Translations under genes and position numbers: made by a program
Shown: in pieces, positions 1 to 8,538 of the stretch
How the letters are laid out: each line of letters opens with the position of its first letter
Numbering within the stretch: the stretch's first letter is position 1
Virus record (IMG/VR): IMGVR_UViG_3300036886_000438
Coordinates: 1 to 31,720 of that record
Direction: 5' to 3' (one strand)
Length of the DNA stretch: 31,720 nt
From: a virus
The notes under the pieces: generated by a model
Told to the model about the DNA's origin: nothing
What the model saw: only the letters and a program-made list of their open reading frames with translations
The model's database searches: none

Positions 1-593
1 TTTGCATCACTACCATTAATACCGGAAGCAAGAGTATTCTTGATCTTAACGATATCACGGGTTGCGATCTCAAGAGTACCAGTAGGAGTACCGGTATACT
101 TGACTGCTTTTTGACTCAGGTTCGCGGAAACACCAACTGCTGCACCAATGAGACGCAGGAAAAACTTATCTTCAAGTTTCTCAAGTACGGGAACCGACTT
201 GTCTTCGATACGTTTCGTAATCTTATACTGATAGGCCCGAAGGTCTTCAACAGTAATCTGAAAACGATTGGTTGCGAAGTTGATTACGGGAATGATATAA
301 CGCTCACCCTTGACGTATGAACCATTAGGCTCGCCAAGGTTATCGACGCCGACAGCTGCTGCCGAAGGTTCGATTTCACGAATCAAATACAGAGAATTGT
401 CATTAATGTTTCTCTGACAATCAGAAGTCGTAATAGGCTCCTGAGGTATAATCGCCCTTGAAAACGCAGCTTCCATAAGCTCGGTCTTAACATACTGACG
501 ACCTGCTTCTGTGAGCTGTGCCTGTCCTTCTACGGTAGCAATTTTTTCGAGGAAGGCCTCGTTAAACTGTATCGATGATAGATCACGCAACAT
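1..593 (-). CDS. Major capsid protein, N-terminal part (runs off window)
   Basis: The reading frame starts at ATG 593-591 behind an AAGGAG site and stays open to the window edge, giving 197 codons. The N-terminal half reads like a phage major capsid protein. An N-terminal arm (about residues 1-45, containing LEKIATVEG) is followed by an E-x-GRQYVKTELMEAAF-like helix, then a region with PITTSDCQRN, VKGERYIIPVINFATNRF and a helical segment around VPVLEKLEDKFFLRLIG. The position at the end of the block protease, scaffold-like protein, decoration-like protein, capsid fits a head morphogenesis module. The HK97-type fold is expected for this role but cannot be proved here. No prominent promoter is seen just upstream, so it is probably transcribed with the preceding genes. 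Confidence 0.7.
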   Translation of the reverse strand, partial: MLRDLSSIQFNEAFLEKIATVEGQAQLTEAGRQYVKTELMEAAFSRAIIPQEPITTSDCQRNINDNSLYLIREIEPSAAAVGVDNLGEPNGSYVKGERYIIPVINFATNRFQITVEDLRAYQYKITKRIEDKSVPVLEKLEDKFFLRLIGAAVGVSANLSQKAVKYTGTPTGTLEIATRDIVKIKNTLASGINGSDA

Positions 594-646
594 AGTTGCT
601 CCTTGTTAATTTGAATTAGTTTTTTATAGACTGAAACACTCAGTTT

Positions 647-671
647 AATGGGGTCGTTTATGGTTCACGAC
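647..671. other. Intergenic hairpin between capsid and decoration-like genes
   Basis: GGGTCG and CGACCC form an inverted repeat around an 11-base loop in the 99-bp gap between the two genes. It lacks a T-run on the minus strand, so it is not a standard terminator. It could be an RNA processing or stability element that sets relative capsid expression. Confidence 0.35.
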
Positions 672-692
672 CCTAACCATTTTAATCAAAAA

Positions 693-1151
693 TTACTTCG
701 TTACGATATACGGAGAAACTGTACGATATATAATATAACCAGCAGCAGTATTAACTTCTTCTGCTCGTGCAACGACTTCGTAATTACCAGCCGAAGATGC
801 TGTTGCTACTGTTATAAGTTTTCCAAGAGACGCCGTGTCGCTGGAAACGATAAGAAAATCACCCTGAGCGATAGTACCAGCATAACCTGCGCCGTCAACC
901 TTAACTCTGCATCCTATAGTTTCAAGGGATGTAATACGACCAACCTCAACATCATTCGATTCATACTTATCGAGTGATGCGCTTCCGATAACAAGTTTGT
1001 TAACTTTTGCTTTTACGGTATTAGCAACGTTCAAAAGAGATCCGTCCGCCTCTACTTGTGCCCAGATACCAGGAGCGGCAACAAAGGTAGTAGGATCAAT
1101 TTGACGAGAAACACGTTCAAGCTTCTGCATTGGTGTAAGTAGTTCCAACAT
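693..1151 (-). CDS. Probable capsid decoration/head protein
   Basis: 152 residues with a good AAAGGAG site upstream of ATG 1151-1149. The sequence is rich in beta-forming residues, Gly, Ala and Val. It has an N-terminal helix-like stretch (LTPMQKLERVSRQ) and then alternating strands such as GDFLIVSSDTASLGKLITV and NYEVVARAEEVNTAAGYIIY. Small beta-rich proteins encoded directly before the major capsid gene are often capsid cement proteins (the lambda gpD and DUF2190 types). Here that role is inferred from position and composition, because no diagnostic motif is visible. A minor head or tail protein is the alternative. Confidence 0.45.
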   Translation of the reverse strand: MLELLTPMQKLERVSRQIDPTTFVAAPGIWAQVEADGSLLNVANTVKAKVNKLVIGSASLDKYESNDVEVGRITSLETIGCRVKVDGAGYAGTIAQGDFLIVSSDTASLGKLITVATASSAGNYEVVARAEEVNTAAGYIIYRTVSPYIVTK

Positions 1152-1169
1152 GATAAATCTCCTTTAAAG

Positions 1170-1676
1170 TTATGATAATATACTGTCAAACATTCCGTTT
1201 TTGTCTTTACCTGCCGTTTTTGTTAAAGACGGCTTTTCCTGTTCATTAAAAAAAATGTTACCTGTTTTTCCACCACTTGCAAGCTTGACTGCTTCTTTTA
1301 AAATTTCAAGTTTATCACTTGTTTTGCTCATAAGTTCAGCAACTTTTTCATGGACTTCGTGTTCACCTATCAGTCCATTATTAGCCATATCTTCTATGAT
1401 ACTCTGAACTTCAGCAGCTTTCTGCAATTGAGCATTTTTTTCTATAGCTGCATCAAAGGCGGACTTTAAATCAATTAAACACTTTGAAGCTATCTTCATC
1501 ATCTCCTGAACAGAATTATACACTTTTTCACTATACTGATATGATGCTACCTTAGCTAACCCTTCTGCTACCTGGACCGCCTTTGATGCATCAAAAGATA
1601 TTTTATTTTCGGCAGACTTTTCCATTGGTATTTGATCAAGGATAAGTCTGCCTATATTAGTGTCTTTGAAAACCAT
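1170..1676 (-). CDS. Unassigned helical head-module protein
   Basis: 168 residues, predicted almost entirely alpha-helical with heptad-like spacing from about residue 28 to 135. The family is not recognised. It contains several hydrophobic-x-Lys-x-Ala motifs (LAKVASY, MMKIASK, HEKVAEL, LTKTAGK) of the type shared by other proteins of this block. It lies 12 bp downstream of the scaffold-like gene and 18 bp upstream of the decoration-like gene, so it is co-transcribed with head genes. Scaffold, internal head protein or chaperone are all possible. Confidence 0.55.
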   Translation of the reverse strand: MVFKDTNIGRLILDQIPMEKSAENKISFDASKAVQVAEGLAKVASYQYSEKVYNSVQEMMKIASKCLIDLKSAFDAAIEKNAQLQKAAEVQSIIEDMANNGLIGEHEVHEKVAELMSKTSDKLEILKEAVKLASGGKTGNIFFNEQEKPSLTKTAGKDKNGMFDSILS

Positions 1677-1688
1677 AACAGCTTTCAG

Positions 1689-2621
1689 TTAGTTTAGAAC
1701 GCCAGCTGCCTTAAGAACCTTTACTGCTTCAACAACTTTAGGATCTTTTGCAAGCTCGGCAACCTTTTCCTGTTCAGTTTTCTCTACAGAAGCAACTTTT
1801 TCCTGTTCTATTGCTTCGGCCACAGCTTTATGCGCCAATTCACGACCTTCGGCATCAGCATCAGCGGCAAGTTTCTCAACTTCAATATACTGTTTTGCGC
1901 CAAGAACTATCTCATCACGGGTAAGAGACTGTTTGTTTGCAATCTTCTCAAGAACATCAACTGGCTTCTCTTCACTTGCGGTTTTCGTAATGCTCTTATC
2001 GGTGATGTTATAACCTTCAAGAAGACCGGCGTTATCAAGGATATTGAGAGCCTGTGCATACTCTGCGTCAGCTGCGTCTTTTTCAAGAGTTTGCTGGAAA
2101 GAACGTGCGATTAGTTCACCAACCTTTACCGCTTCATCTGAATTAAGCTTCTCTGCTGCGGTTGCTGCAGTTTCCATTTTTCCACCTTCTTTACCACCCG
2201 CTCCACGAGCTGCAGCTGCAACTGCTTCATCGGTACGGTTAAGACTATCAGCGGTGATGGCGGTGCCTTCACCGGTAGCAATAGCTACAGGTGTATTAAT
2301 ATCACCCTTGAGATGAGGAAGCATACCGGCTGCCTGACGCGCAAGGTCAGTACCTGCAACGGCTAGCTGAGGATTTGCTACGCCGTCAGTTGCCGCAGCA
2401 ACTTCTGGAGAAACAGCAGTAACGTTTTTACCAGGAAGTTCTTTTTCACCTTCAGCTACAGGGGCTTTTCCACCAAGACCAAGCTCAGCTGCGAGCTTGT
2501 CAAGAATGGAACCTTCTGACTTTACTGAAGTTTTCGCAGAAGCCGACTTACTGTGACCAGTCTCTACGATGCTCATGTGCTCTTCAAACGTGCTTTTTCG
2601 AGTTTCCACAAAAACCTCCAT
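1689..2621 (-). CDS. Acidic, Ala/Glu/Lys-rich protein, possible scaffold or prohead core
   Basis: 310 residues of strongly biased composition: Ala, Glu, Lys and Gly dominate. Long helical stretches lie at about 20-40, 140-185 and 225-310. Coiled-coil-like C-terminal repeats include EQEKVASVEKTEQEKVAEL. At least six LxKxA or ExKxA motifs are present (LDKLAAE, ITKTASE, LEKIANK, VEKLAAD, QEKVASV, QEKVAEL). It is encoded between the maturation protease and the capsid, the usual place for a scaffolding protein that the protease later destroys. Function is inferred from position and composition only. ATG 2621 is preceded by a purine-rich stretch; an ATG at residue 16 (MSIVE) is an alternative. Confidence 0.5.
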   Translation of the reverse strand: MEVFVETRKSTFEEHMSIVETGHSKSASAKTSVKSEGSILDKLAAELGLGGKAPVAEGEKELPGKNVTAVSPEVAAATDGVANPQLAVAGTDLARQAAGMLPHLKGDINTPVAIATGEGTAITADSLNRTDEAVAAAARGAGGKEGGKMETAATAAEKLNSDEAVKVGELIARSFQQTLEKDAADAEYAQALNILDNAGLLEGYNITDKSITKTASEEKPVDVLEKIANKQSLTRDEIVLGAKQYIEVEKLAADADAEGRELAHKAVAEAIEQEKVASVEKTEQEKVAELAKDPKVVEAVKVLKAAGVLN

Positions 2622-2648
2622 TTTAGTTTTAAAAAAACTTGTTGTTAT

Positions 2649-2667
2649 CTGTTTAATATTATAAATT
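2649..2667 (-). promoter_or_regulatory. Candidate minus-strand promoter (TATAATATTAAACA type)
   Basis: On the minus strand this reads TTTATAATATTAAACAG, in the 101-bp gap upstream of the scaffold-like gene. It resembles AT-rich elements upstream of other minus-strand units at about 8489, 21760, 23174 and 30746. The assignment rests on recurrence and position. Confidence 0.35.
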
Positions 2668-2722
2668 GTTAAACTGTTAATTACAACCTTTAAATAAATA
2701 ATACAATGGTATTAAATTAATG

Positions 2723-4315
2723 TCAAACTTTTTTTAAACTTTTTAAAAGCTTTGTTGCGTAGTGATGTCCGGCTGTAATTCCTGCAACTCCAATTGCTGA
2801 TGCTTTTAAAGGATTTGTTCCCGCTCCAGGATACAGACTGGTCCCTTTCTCATAAACTGACTTTTGATTATACGAATTAGATATATATGAAGCTGGAGCC
2901 AAAGCCAAACCACCTATAATACCGTAGCCTAATGAACCACCAAGATTAACACCAGCAGCTTCCTTTATTATATGTCCTGAAAAATGTGTATTAGGTAAAC
3001 CGTTTGCGTATTCAGAAGCCGACGGAAGAATATTATTTTTATCTTTTCTTTTATCAATCTCGTTATAAATTGCCCACAATGCGCTTCCGCCAAGCAATGT
3101 TTTCAACCATGGTTTATTAAAAATTGATATTAAATCACCTGGACCATACCCCATTGCTTTTAATTTTAAACCGGCATACAAAGCAGCAAGAGCAGTCAAC
3201 GCAGGATCTACTTTCATTTCTTTCTTTTCAGTTGTATTCCAAGGAAGAGCTTCTGCTGTTTTAATAATTATAGTTTGCATCCTAGGATTTAACATTGAAG
3301 GATAACAACTACGGTCATTCAGATATGGTGTCAATATTTTACCAAGAGTATCGCTGAAATCTGAATTAGATATATTAATAGGGGTAGGAGTTATATCTGA
3401 TTTTGTATCAAATATAATTCCACTGTTTTCAAGATTGTCAGCCAAGTCTTTTTCTCCAATACGAACTAAGACTATTCTCTGAAATTCAACTGGCTTTGGA
3501 TGAATACCAAGACCCAGCATCGTCGAGAAAATAGTTTCAAGAGGAAGTCCTGAAGACATTGAGTTAAGAAGATCTTTTGGAAGCTGCGGTTCTGCTGAAA
3601 TAGTATTTACAACTTTATCGTCAATTGATTTTTTAAGTGCGTCAAGTTCAGGAGTTTTAATTACAATACCATCTATATCATTATTATTTTTTGATTCAAA
3701 AGCCCCTGGAATGTTTTTATCCATCTCTCCTTTTTTAGCGGCCATTGCTACCTTGTCAACCATCTCGTCCGTCACCCCCTCAACTTCCGCAATATCTGCA
3801 GAATAATTTATGAAACCGTTATGGGCTGCTTTACCTAAGACATAAGAAATTTTGTCAGCGCCCAAAAATACCTTGGATAGGTCGAAAAATCTAGGGAAAT
3901 CATTGAAGCAAAATACTTGCGTTCCGGGAAGTATTTTTTTACCAGTTTCTTTTGACCATTGTTCAGCTAATTCTTTTGTAACTATAACCATCATGTAATT
4001 TTTTAAATGTTTACAATATTTTGCTCGTGTCGAAGCTTTGTTGTCACATATAGAACATCTATCGTACTTAACCTTGCAGTTATGAGAAACCAATCCTGCA
4101 GCTATATAAGATTCATCATCTTCAACTTCAAAATTATAAGTTTGAATATTTTCTACTTCAGTAAATTCTACTGATTTAACTGAATATGAAAATGTTCCAT
4201 CATTATTTATTCTTATTGCGGTATTTCCTTCTTTTACTCTTTCTGAAATATATTGAGATAAATTTGATAATTTTTTATTACAATATGGAATTAATGATTC
4301 TGAATCAATGTCCAT
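2723..4315 (-). CDS. Intein C-terminal part plus C-extein of capsid maturation protease
   Basis: 530 residues. Residues 1-79 end in a standard intein C-terminus: YNFEVEDDESYIAAGLVSHN (blocks F and G, His78-Asn79), followed by Cys80 as the +1 residue. Residues 80-530 are the C-extein. It opens with a probable zinc site (Cys80, Cys87, Cys90, Cys101, with His103 nearby), followed by a helical region, Gly/Ala-rich hydrophobic segments near 365-385 and 455-475, and a basic C-terminus. The ATG overlaps the end of the upstream reading frame by 11 bp in another frame and has only a weak AAGG site, so the intein is split between two frames. This is either a true split intein made by coupled translation, a frameshifted intein or a sequencing error. 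After splicing with the partner frame the mature protein would be about 612 residues. Confidence 0.75.
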   Translation of the reverse strand: MDIDSESLIPYCNKKLSNLSQYISERVKEGNTAIRINNDGTFSYSVKSVEFTEVENIQTYNFEVEDDESYIAAGLVSHNCKVKYDRCSICDNKASTRAKYCKHLKNYMMVIVTKELAEQWSKETGKKILPGTQVFCFNDFPRFFDLSKVFLGADKISYVLGKAAHNGFINYSADIAEVEGVTDEMVDKVAMAAKKGEMDKNIPGAFESKNNNDIDGIVIKTPELDALKKSIDDKVVNTISAEPQLPKDLLNSMSSGLPLETIFSTMLGLGIHPKPVEFQRIVLVRIGEKDLADNLENSGIIFDTKSDITPTPINISNSDFSDTLGKILTPYLNDRSCYPSMLNPRMQTIIIKTAEALPWNTTEKKEMKVDPALTALAALYAGLKLKAMGYGPGDLISIFNKPWLKTLLGGSALWAIYNEIDKRKDKNNILPSASEYANGLPNTHFSGHIIKEAAGVNLGGSLGYGIIGGLALAPASYISNSYNQKSVYEKGTSLYPGAGTNPLKASAIGVAGITAGHHYATKLLKSLKKV

Positions 4316-5165
4316 TACCAGCCTTATGAATAATTTTATATAAAGAAGACGGTATATTACATGATATTAATAAATCTCTTGCTTGAAGCAATGCATTAAT
4401 ATTACATGAAGATATATGTACACCTTTATTATCACAAAATCCATCACCACTAATCCAAGCACCAATAAAAGAAAGTTTGATATTTTTATCAGAAACAAAT
4501 ATCTCTGGTGGTATTTTTTTATCATGAGATAAATGTGACATATACTTATCCATAAAACAAGCTAATCTTGTCGAATGAATATCTACAGACAACCCTTTAT
4601 TACTATTATGATGAGGCCTTATAGAACAAGTAGTTTGAGGAAAAAGTTCATTTATTAACTTTGGAACCTCTCTAGGTAAATCGTCATCTATATGACACGA
4701 TAATTGTATACTACACGGTTTTCCATTATTATAAATAAAAGATCCTTCAGCAAAATAATACCCCATTAATTTTGCCAACTTTTCATCTGATATGGATGAT
4801 AATCCATATTCACTATATTTTACTGGAAGATATTGAATATGGTCACCAATTTCTGAGTGTTCTATATGGGTCCAATCAAATTGTTTTAATTCAAATTGAT
4901 CTGGATTAGTGTAAGATCTTTCTTTATTTAAACTTGTTTTTTTAAAACATTTCATCATCATTGGATGATCTGCGGTAAGTTCTAATGGAACAGGGAGTCC
5001 CCTTAATTCAATTTTATATATTTTACCGGTATATTTTCTTCTATGTAATTCTGTTACTTTTTTCCAATTTCCGTTATGAGTAAAAACCAAATCATCAACT
5101 TTAATATCTTTAATTGGTTTATATCCATTAAAAGTTAATATTGGATATTCAGGATTTGTAAAACA
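4079..5165 (-). mobile_element. Intein with LAGLIDADG endonuclease, split over two frames
   Basis: The first intein residue is Cys162 of the upstream frame (codon 5165-5163), in MG-CFTNPEYPILTFNG (block A). Block B follows as LELTADHPMM. The two dodecapeptide endonuclease motifs are LAKLMGYYFAEGS (about 291-303) and LSFIGAWISGDGF (about 392-404). The last intein residue is Asn79 of the downstream frame (codon 4081-4079), followed by Cys. The total of 1087 bp is one base more than a multiple of three, so no single frame covers it. A closed frame would be about 362 residues, a usual size for an intein with an endonuclease. Confidence 0.88.
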
Positions 5166-5648
5166 ACCCATACTTACACTTACAGGTTCACCTTTTTCAA
5201 TTGCATCTACAACATCTTTTGTTTTTTCTATATCAATAGCTATAACAAGTTCAACTCTGTGAAGTATAGGATTCCAATGTGAAAAAACAACTTCACCAAA
5301 AGATTTGTTTGGGTCTTTGTTAGCATGGTGCTTGTAAAATTTTGCGTAGTACATGAAAGTAAGGTACCCATAATCCTGATCTGTTCCCATATCTGTTCTT
5401 AAAGATTTATGAGAAATTCCAGATTCTGGAAAACCATCACCATTTCTATTAGGTCCCCATACCATGTCACCAACAGCGTTAATTACTGCATAATATCTAT
5501 TATCAAGTCGTTTTAAATTAAGAATAAATTTCATTATTTCAGGACTGTAATTTCCTGAAGCAAGTTTATTCATGCTGTATAAATTATTAATTGATGATAT
5601 GTGTTCACCATATTCATCTTGAGAATCGAATGTTACATATTTTATCAT
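4305..5648 (-). CDS. Capsid maturation protease N-extein plus intein N-part and endonuclease
   Basis: 447 residues. Residues 1-161 are the extein. It has WGPNRNGDGFPESG near 64-77, FYKHHANKDPNKSFGEVVFSHW near 104-125 and ends EPVSVSMG. A His-containing strand, a second strand (HRVELVIAIDI), a helix and then G-x-P-x-S-x-SMG resemble the S78-type prohead proteases (His then Ser). His124 and Ser159 are my candidates for the catalytic pair. The intein starts at Cys162, two residues after that serine, and carries the LAGLIDADG endonuclease to the end at residue 447. The remaining intein and the C-extein are in the overlapping frame 4315-2723. Expected role: cleaving scaffold and head proteins during prohead maturation. 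Confidence 0.7.
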   Translation of the reverse strand: MIKYVTFDSQDEYGEHISSINNLYSMNKLASGNYSPEIMKFILNLKRLDNRYYAVINAVGDMVWGPNRNGDGFPESGISHKSLRTDMGTDQDYGYLTFMYYAKFYKHHANKDPNKSFGEVVFSHWNPILHRVELVIAIDIEKTKDVVDAIEKGEPVSVSMGCFTNPEYPILTFNGYKPIKDIKVDDLVFTHNGNWKKVTELHRRKYTGKIYKIELRGLPVPLELTADHPMMMKCFKKTSLNKERSYTNPDQFELKQFDWTHIEHSEIGDHIQYLPVKYSEYGLSSISDEKLAKLMGYYFAEGSFIYNNGKPCSIQLSCHIDDDLPREVPKLINELFPQTTCSIRPHHNSNKGLSVDIHSTRLACFMDKYMSHLSHDKKIPPEIFVSDKNIKLSFIGAWISGDGFCDNKGVHISSCNINALLQARDLLISCNIPSSLYKIIHKAGNGH

Positions 5649-5653
5649 AATAT

Positions 5654-5980
5654 TTAGGCGAGAGGTTGAGTGGAAAGAATGCTATAGGGATTTTGTTTTT
5701 TAACAACATTATTTTTATTTAAAGAATTTTCAATCTGTTGTAAAATAGCTGTCTGATCAAGCATTGTTTTTCTTTTTCTCTCTTCGTTAGCTATGTGATA
5801 TGTTGGCAACACAGCCCTTGATACTCGACCAATTGCTGAAGCTCCGCCTGCAATTAATCCAATTCCTCCTATTGTCAAAAAAGGATGCTTCTTAACGGTC
5901 TTATAAATCTTTTTTATAGCCTCACCATGCATCGAAGCATTCTTTTCAAAAGATTCTATTATATATTTTAGTTGTATCAT
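5654..5980 (-). CDS. Small membrane-like virion protein
   Basis: 108 residues. The N-terminal helix contains FEKNASMHG, followed by a basic stretch and one Gly/Ala-rich hydrophobic segment (FLTIGGIGLIAGGASAIG, about 35-52). The C-terminal half is polar and charged. It lies 5 bp upstream of the protease gene and 3 bp downstream of the preceding one. It shares the plan (Lys-x-Ala motif, then a Gly-rich hydrophobic segment) with neighbours at 5984, 6909 and 14155. The family is not recognised; an internal head or membrane-interacting ejection protein is possible. Confidence 0.5.
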   Translation of the reverse strand: MIQLKYIIESFEKNASMHGEAIKKIYKTVKKHPFLTIGGIGLIAGGASAIGRVSRAVLPTYHIANEERKRKTMLDQTAILQQIENSLNKNNVVKKQNPYSILSTQPLA

Positions 5981-5983
5981 AAG

Positions 5984-6643
5984 TTAATCTTTAGGATTAT
6001 TGCTAAACGATTTAAGACCACCACCAACAAGTGTTTTAACTGATTCCATATTACTTTTACCTGATTGCATATTAAGTAAATCAAGTATTAATTTATGGTC
6101 AACGCCTCCGAACTCATTGATTTTATTAACTATAGCTCCAGCAACAAGAGGATTTGCAGCAGCATTTGGAGCATAGGTTTTGATAATTTGAAAATAATCT
6201 CTTATTTTGTTTTGATCTACTTCTTGAAGTTGTGGTGTATACTTACTTAATTCAGAATAAGATTTATTCATTTTTTGTCGCTGAATTAATGGATCTACAA
6301 TTCCTTCTTTCCCGACCACACCCGCAGCTATACCAGCAGTAACTGCACCACTATTATTAAATATATTTTTCTTAAAAGAATCAAAAGGTTTTGTTTTAAA
6401 ACTGTCTTCCATTAAATTGGTGAACTCTCCATCACTAAGAACATGTTGAAAAACATCTGATTTAGGATCTTCTAAAATCTTTTTCATCATAGATTTTCCA
6501 AAACCCTTAGCATCATCAAGCATCCTTTTCTTAAGTAAGTCAGATACCCCTGCAGCTACTTTCTCAAAATCAATACCATTATATTCCTCTTGAGTAATAC
6601 TGCCTTTTTTTAAAAGATTATCTGCGGCTTCTTTAACATTCAT
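5984..6643 (-). CDS. Unassigned head-module protein
   Basis: About 219 residues from ATG 6643-6641. That start has GGGGT six bases upstream, whereas the ATG twelve bases earlier (6655) has no site. The protein is mainly helical. It has IDFEKVAAGVSDLL near residue 22, an Ala/Gly-rich stretch (SGAVTAGIAAGVVG) near 95-108 and a C-terminal helical region. It belongs to a run of tightly packed small genes upstream of the protease. No known domain is recognised. Confidence 0.5.
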   Translation of the reverse strand: MNVKEAADNLLKKGSITQEEYNGIDFEKVAAGVSDLLKKRMLDDAKGFGKSMMKKILEDPKSDVFQHVLSDGEFTNLMEDSFKTKPFDSFKKNIFNNSGAVTAGIAAGVVGKEGIVDPLIQRQKMNKSYSELSKYTPQLQEVDQNKIRDYFQIIKTYAPNAAANPLVAGAIVNKINEFGGVDHKLILDLLNMQSGKSNMESVKTLVGGGLKSFSNNPKD

Positions 6644-6660
6644 AATTGACCCCATTGTTT

Positions 6661-6909
6661 TTAATATAACGTTTTTGCTGAATTTGTATTAGGATTTAAT
6701 TTTTGACTATCACCTGGATTAATATTACTTGAAGGAGGAAGCTGCATCGCCCCTTCATTTTGCTTTAATGACTGCAGTTTATTTTTTTGCTGTGATTGTT
6801 TTATATCACTGGCGGTACCGGCAAGCATAGATGCGTTCATCATTGTATTTAGTAATGGAAAAGAAAGCTTCTCCATTTCTTTTGAAAAATCTTTTATCCA
6901 GTTTGCCAT
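6661..6909 (-). CDS. Small unassigned virion-block protein
   Basis: 82 residues. The N-terminal helix contains FSKEMEKLSFPL, then a Met/Ala-rich stretch (NTMMNASMLAGTA), then a Gln/Asn/Pro-rich, probably disordered tail. Its first codon overlaps the stop of the upstream gene (ATGA-like overlap at 6909), which suggests coupled translation. Function unknown. Confidence 0.5.
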   Translation of the reverse strand: MANWIKDFSKEMEKLSFPLLNTMMNASMLAGTASDIKQSQQKNKLQSLKQNEGAMQLPPSSNINPGDSQKLNPNTNSAKTLY

Positions 6910-7619
6910 TATCTCATTCCAAGGTTGTTTATATTTGATTTATCGTGATCACTTATTTCGTTTCCTGAGATATTACCATTCAATATATTATTTCTTAGCA
7001 ACGTGGTATAATTATCTCCTGAAACAGGTCTGGTTGCGCTTGATACGGCTTTATATCCACCATATCCAATACCGCCGAGAGCCGTACCCTTTACCGCAAA
7101 CCTGGTTACTTTTTCACCGAATGTAGGTTTACCGCCAAACTTCATTCCGCCAGCAATTGTCTTTCCTATGGTAGATGCCGCGTTTCCGGCAAAATTAGTT
7201 ATACCTTTTGTAACAGCTCCACCCCAACCTGCTTGTTTAGTCATTGTAATTTTTGAAAAATCATCATTTAATTTTTTATCGTCTTTATGTTTATGATAAT
7301 CAATAATAGAATTTCTTATATCCGGATGAAGAAATCCTGCTGTAGCTCCTGAAAAACCACCTATAATTGAAGCTGTATTAATTGGTAATGTTTTTAATAA
7401 ATTAGGATTTAATTTTTTTATAGCTGTCAGGGCCGCAAATGATAATCCTGCAGTTGCAAGCCCAGCACCTCCAGCCATTAATAATCTTTTACCTACATTA
7501 TAATCTTTCTTTTCAGAATCAGGCTTTATAACTTTTTTATAAAAACCTTTCTGGATACTATCTTTAGGTTTATCAATAGCATTTTTAACAGAAGACATTA
7601 TATTATCTTTAATACTCAT
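6909..7619 (-). CDS. Virion protein with Gly/Ala-rich hydrophobic segments
   Basis: 236 residues. The N-terminal 45 residues are basic. A hydrophobic segment follows at about 48-68 (LLMAGGAGLATAGLSFAAL), then another Gly/Ala-rich stretch at 83-97. After a charged linker comes MTKQAGWGGAV and Gly-rich repeats at about 140-195. It overlaps the stop of the gene upstream and the start of the gene downstream by single bases. The composition resembles internal virion proteins that contact membranes on DNA delivery, but that is a guess. The family is not recognised. Confidence 0.5.
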   Translation of the reverse strand: MSIKDNIMSSVKNAIDKPKDSIQKGFYKKVIKPDSEKKDYNVGKRLLMAGGAGLATAGLSFAALTAIKKLNPNLLKTLPINTASIIGGFSGATAGFLHPDIRNSIIDYHKHKDDKKLNDDFSKITMTKQAGWGGAVTKGITNFAGNAASTIGKTIAGGMKFGGKPTFGEKVTRFAVKGTALGGIGYGGYKAVSSATRPVSGDNYTTLLRNNILNGNISGNEISDHDKSNINNLGMR

Positions 7620-8470
7620 TATTTAACCGCTTCTTTAATTACTTTATCAAAAATATTAAGCGTTGAAATAAGGTTTGTACTCATTTCGTTAAAGGCGGCT
7701 ATTTTCATAATTGAATCTGAAAAAGAATGGACTGGTTGAAGCAGTTTAGATTTATGATTAATGTGCATTGATGATATTTTTGTAAATTCAGTGTTTACAT
7801 TATAATTATTGTCTTCAAGGTCTTTTTTAATCATATCGTAGGCCTGGGCTACTTTTGTAAAATCTCCACCTTTTTCAACTATACTTCGTGCTGCTATCTT
7901 TGAAATATCACCAAGAGAATCACCTTTTGCTACAAGAACCCTGGCATCATGCGCCATCTTATCAAAAGACTCCTCGGATATTTTCTCTTCAGAACATTTC
8001 ATTACCGCTACTTTATCTAAGAATTCTTTTAAAACCTTTCTATAATATAAGGCTGTTTCAAGTCCGGCGAACTTTTTTAAATTAGGAACTTCCGTTGCTT
8101 CATTATCTTCGTCGGCGTTTTCAAGTTCATTATTTTTAGTTTCAGCCGTAGAAAGTTTGGCCCTATAGTCTTCCGGAGGGGTGTTTAGTATGTTCATTGC
8201 TGTCTCACTTTCCCTTATAATTGGGATAATTGTATTAAAATCAGCTATTTTAAAAATTATATTTTTTTTATTCGTTGATGGGTCGTTAAACATACCAAGA
8301 TAAACGTTTTGGTTTGAATGTTCACAAATTCTTTTTAAAACTTCATCGTTTTCTATTTCAGCATTTTCATATAATTCAACAAGGTTATCATTCATATCTT
8401 TTCCGAATAACAAATAATCTTCGGAAACTTTATGAGAAAGATCTTTTATATGTTGGATTAAATCTGCCAT
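7619..8470 (-). CDS. Unassigned alpha-helical virion-block protein
   Basis: 283 residues, mostly helical and charged. The C-terminal half is dense in the shared motif: LKKFAGL, LDKVAVM, FDKMAHD, ISKIAAR, FTKVAQA, FTKISSM and IMKIAAF. An acidic, Asn-rich linker lies near 115-130. It is the first gene of a minus-strand run ending at the protease, and an AT-rich promoter candidate lies about 20 bp upstream. A head-neck or internal head protein is possible. No domain is recognised. Confidence 0.5.
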   Translation of the reverse strand: MADLIQHIKDLSHKVSEDYLLFGKDMNDNLVELYENAEIENDEVLKRICEHSNQNVYLGMFNDPSTNKKNIIFKIADFNTIIPIIRESETAMNILNTPPEDYRAKLSTAETKNNELENADEDNEATEVPNLKKFAGLETALYYRKVLKEFLDKVAVMKCSEEKISEESFDKMAHDARVLVAKGDSLGDISKIAARSIVEKGGDFTKVAQAYDMIKKDLEDNNYNVNTEFTKISSMHINHKSKLLQPVHSFSDSIMKIAAFNEMSTNLISTLNIFDKVIKEAVK

Positions 8471-8486
8471 TTTATTAATTTGAATC

Positions 8487-8507
8487 CTTGTTTATATTAT
8501 AATATTA
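8487..8507 (-). promoter_or_regulatory. Candidate minus-strand promoter (TATAATATAAACA)
   Basis: The minus strand reads TATTATAATATAAACAAGG just before the gene that starts at 8470. It is close to the TTAATATAGACA element found upstream of the spike and polymerase genes. Confidence 0.4.
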
Positions 8508-8538
8508 TCATTGATTGTTATAACTATCAACAAATAAG

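Noticed and set aside
648-977. A plus-strand gene opposite the decoration-like protein
   Set aside because: It is Cys/Asn/Ser-rich with no ribosome binding site and lies antisense to a well-supported gene.
4079-5165. A group I or II intron in the protease gene instead of an intein
   Set aside because: The insertion is open reading frame almost throughout, with intein blocks A, B, C, E, F and G and Cys/Asn-Cys junctions.
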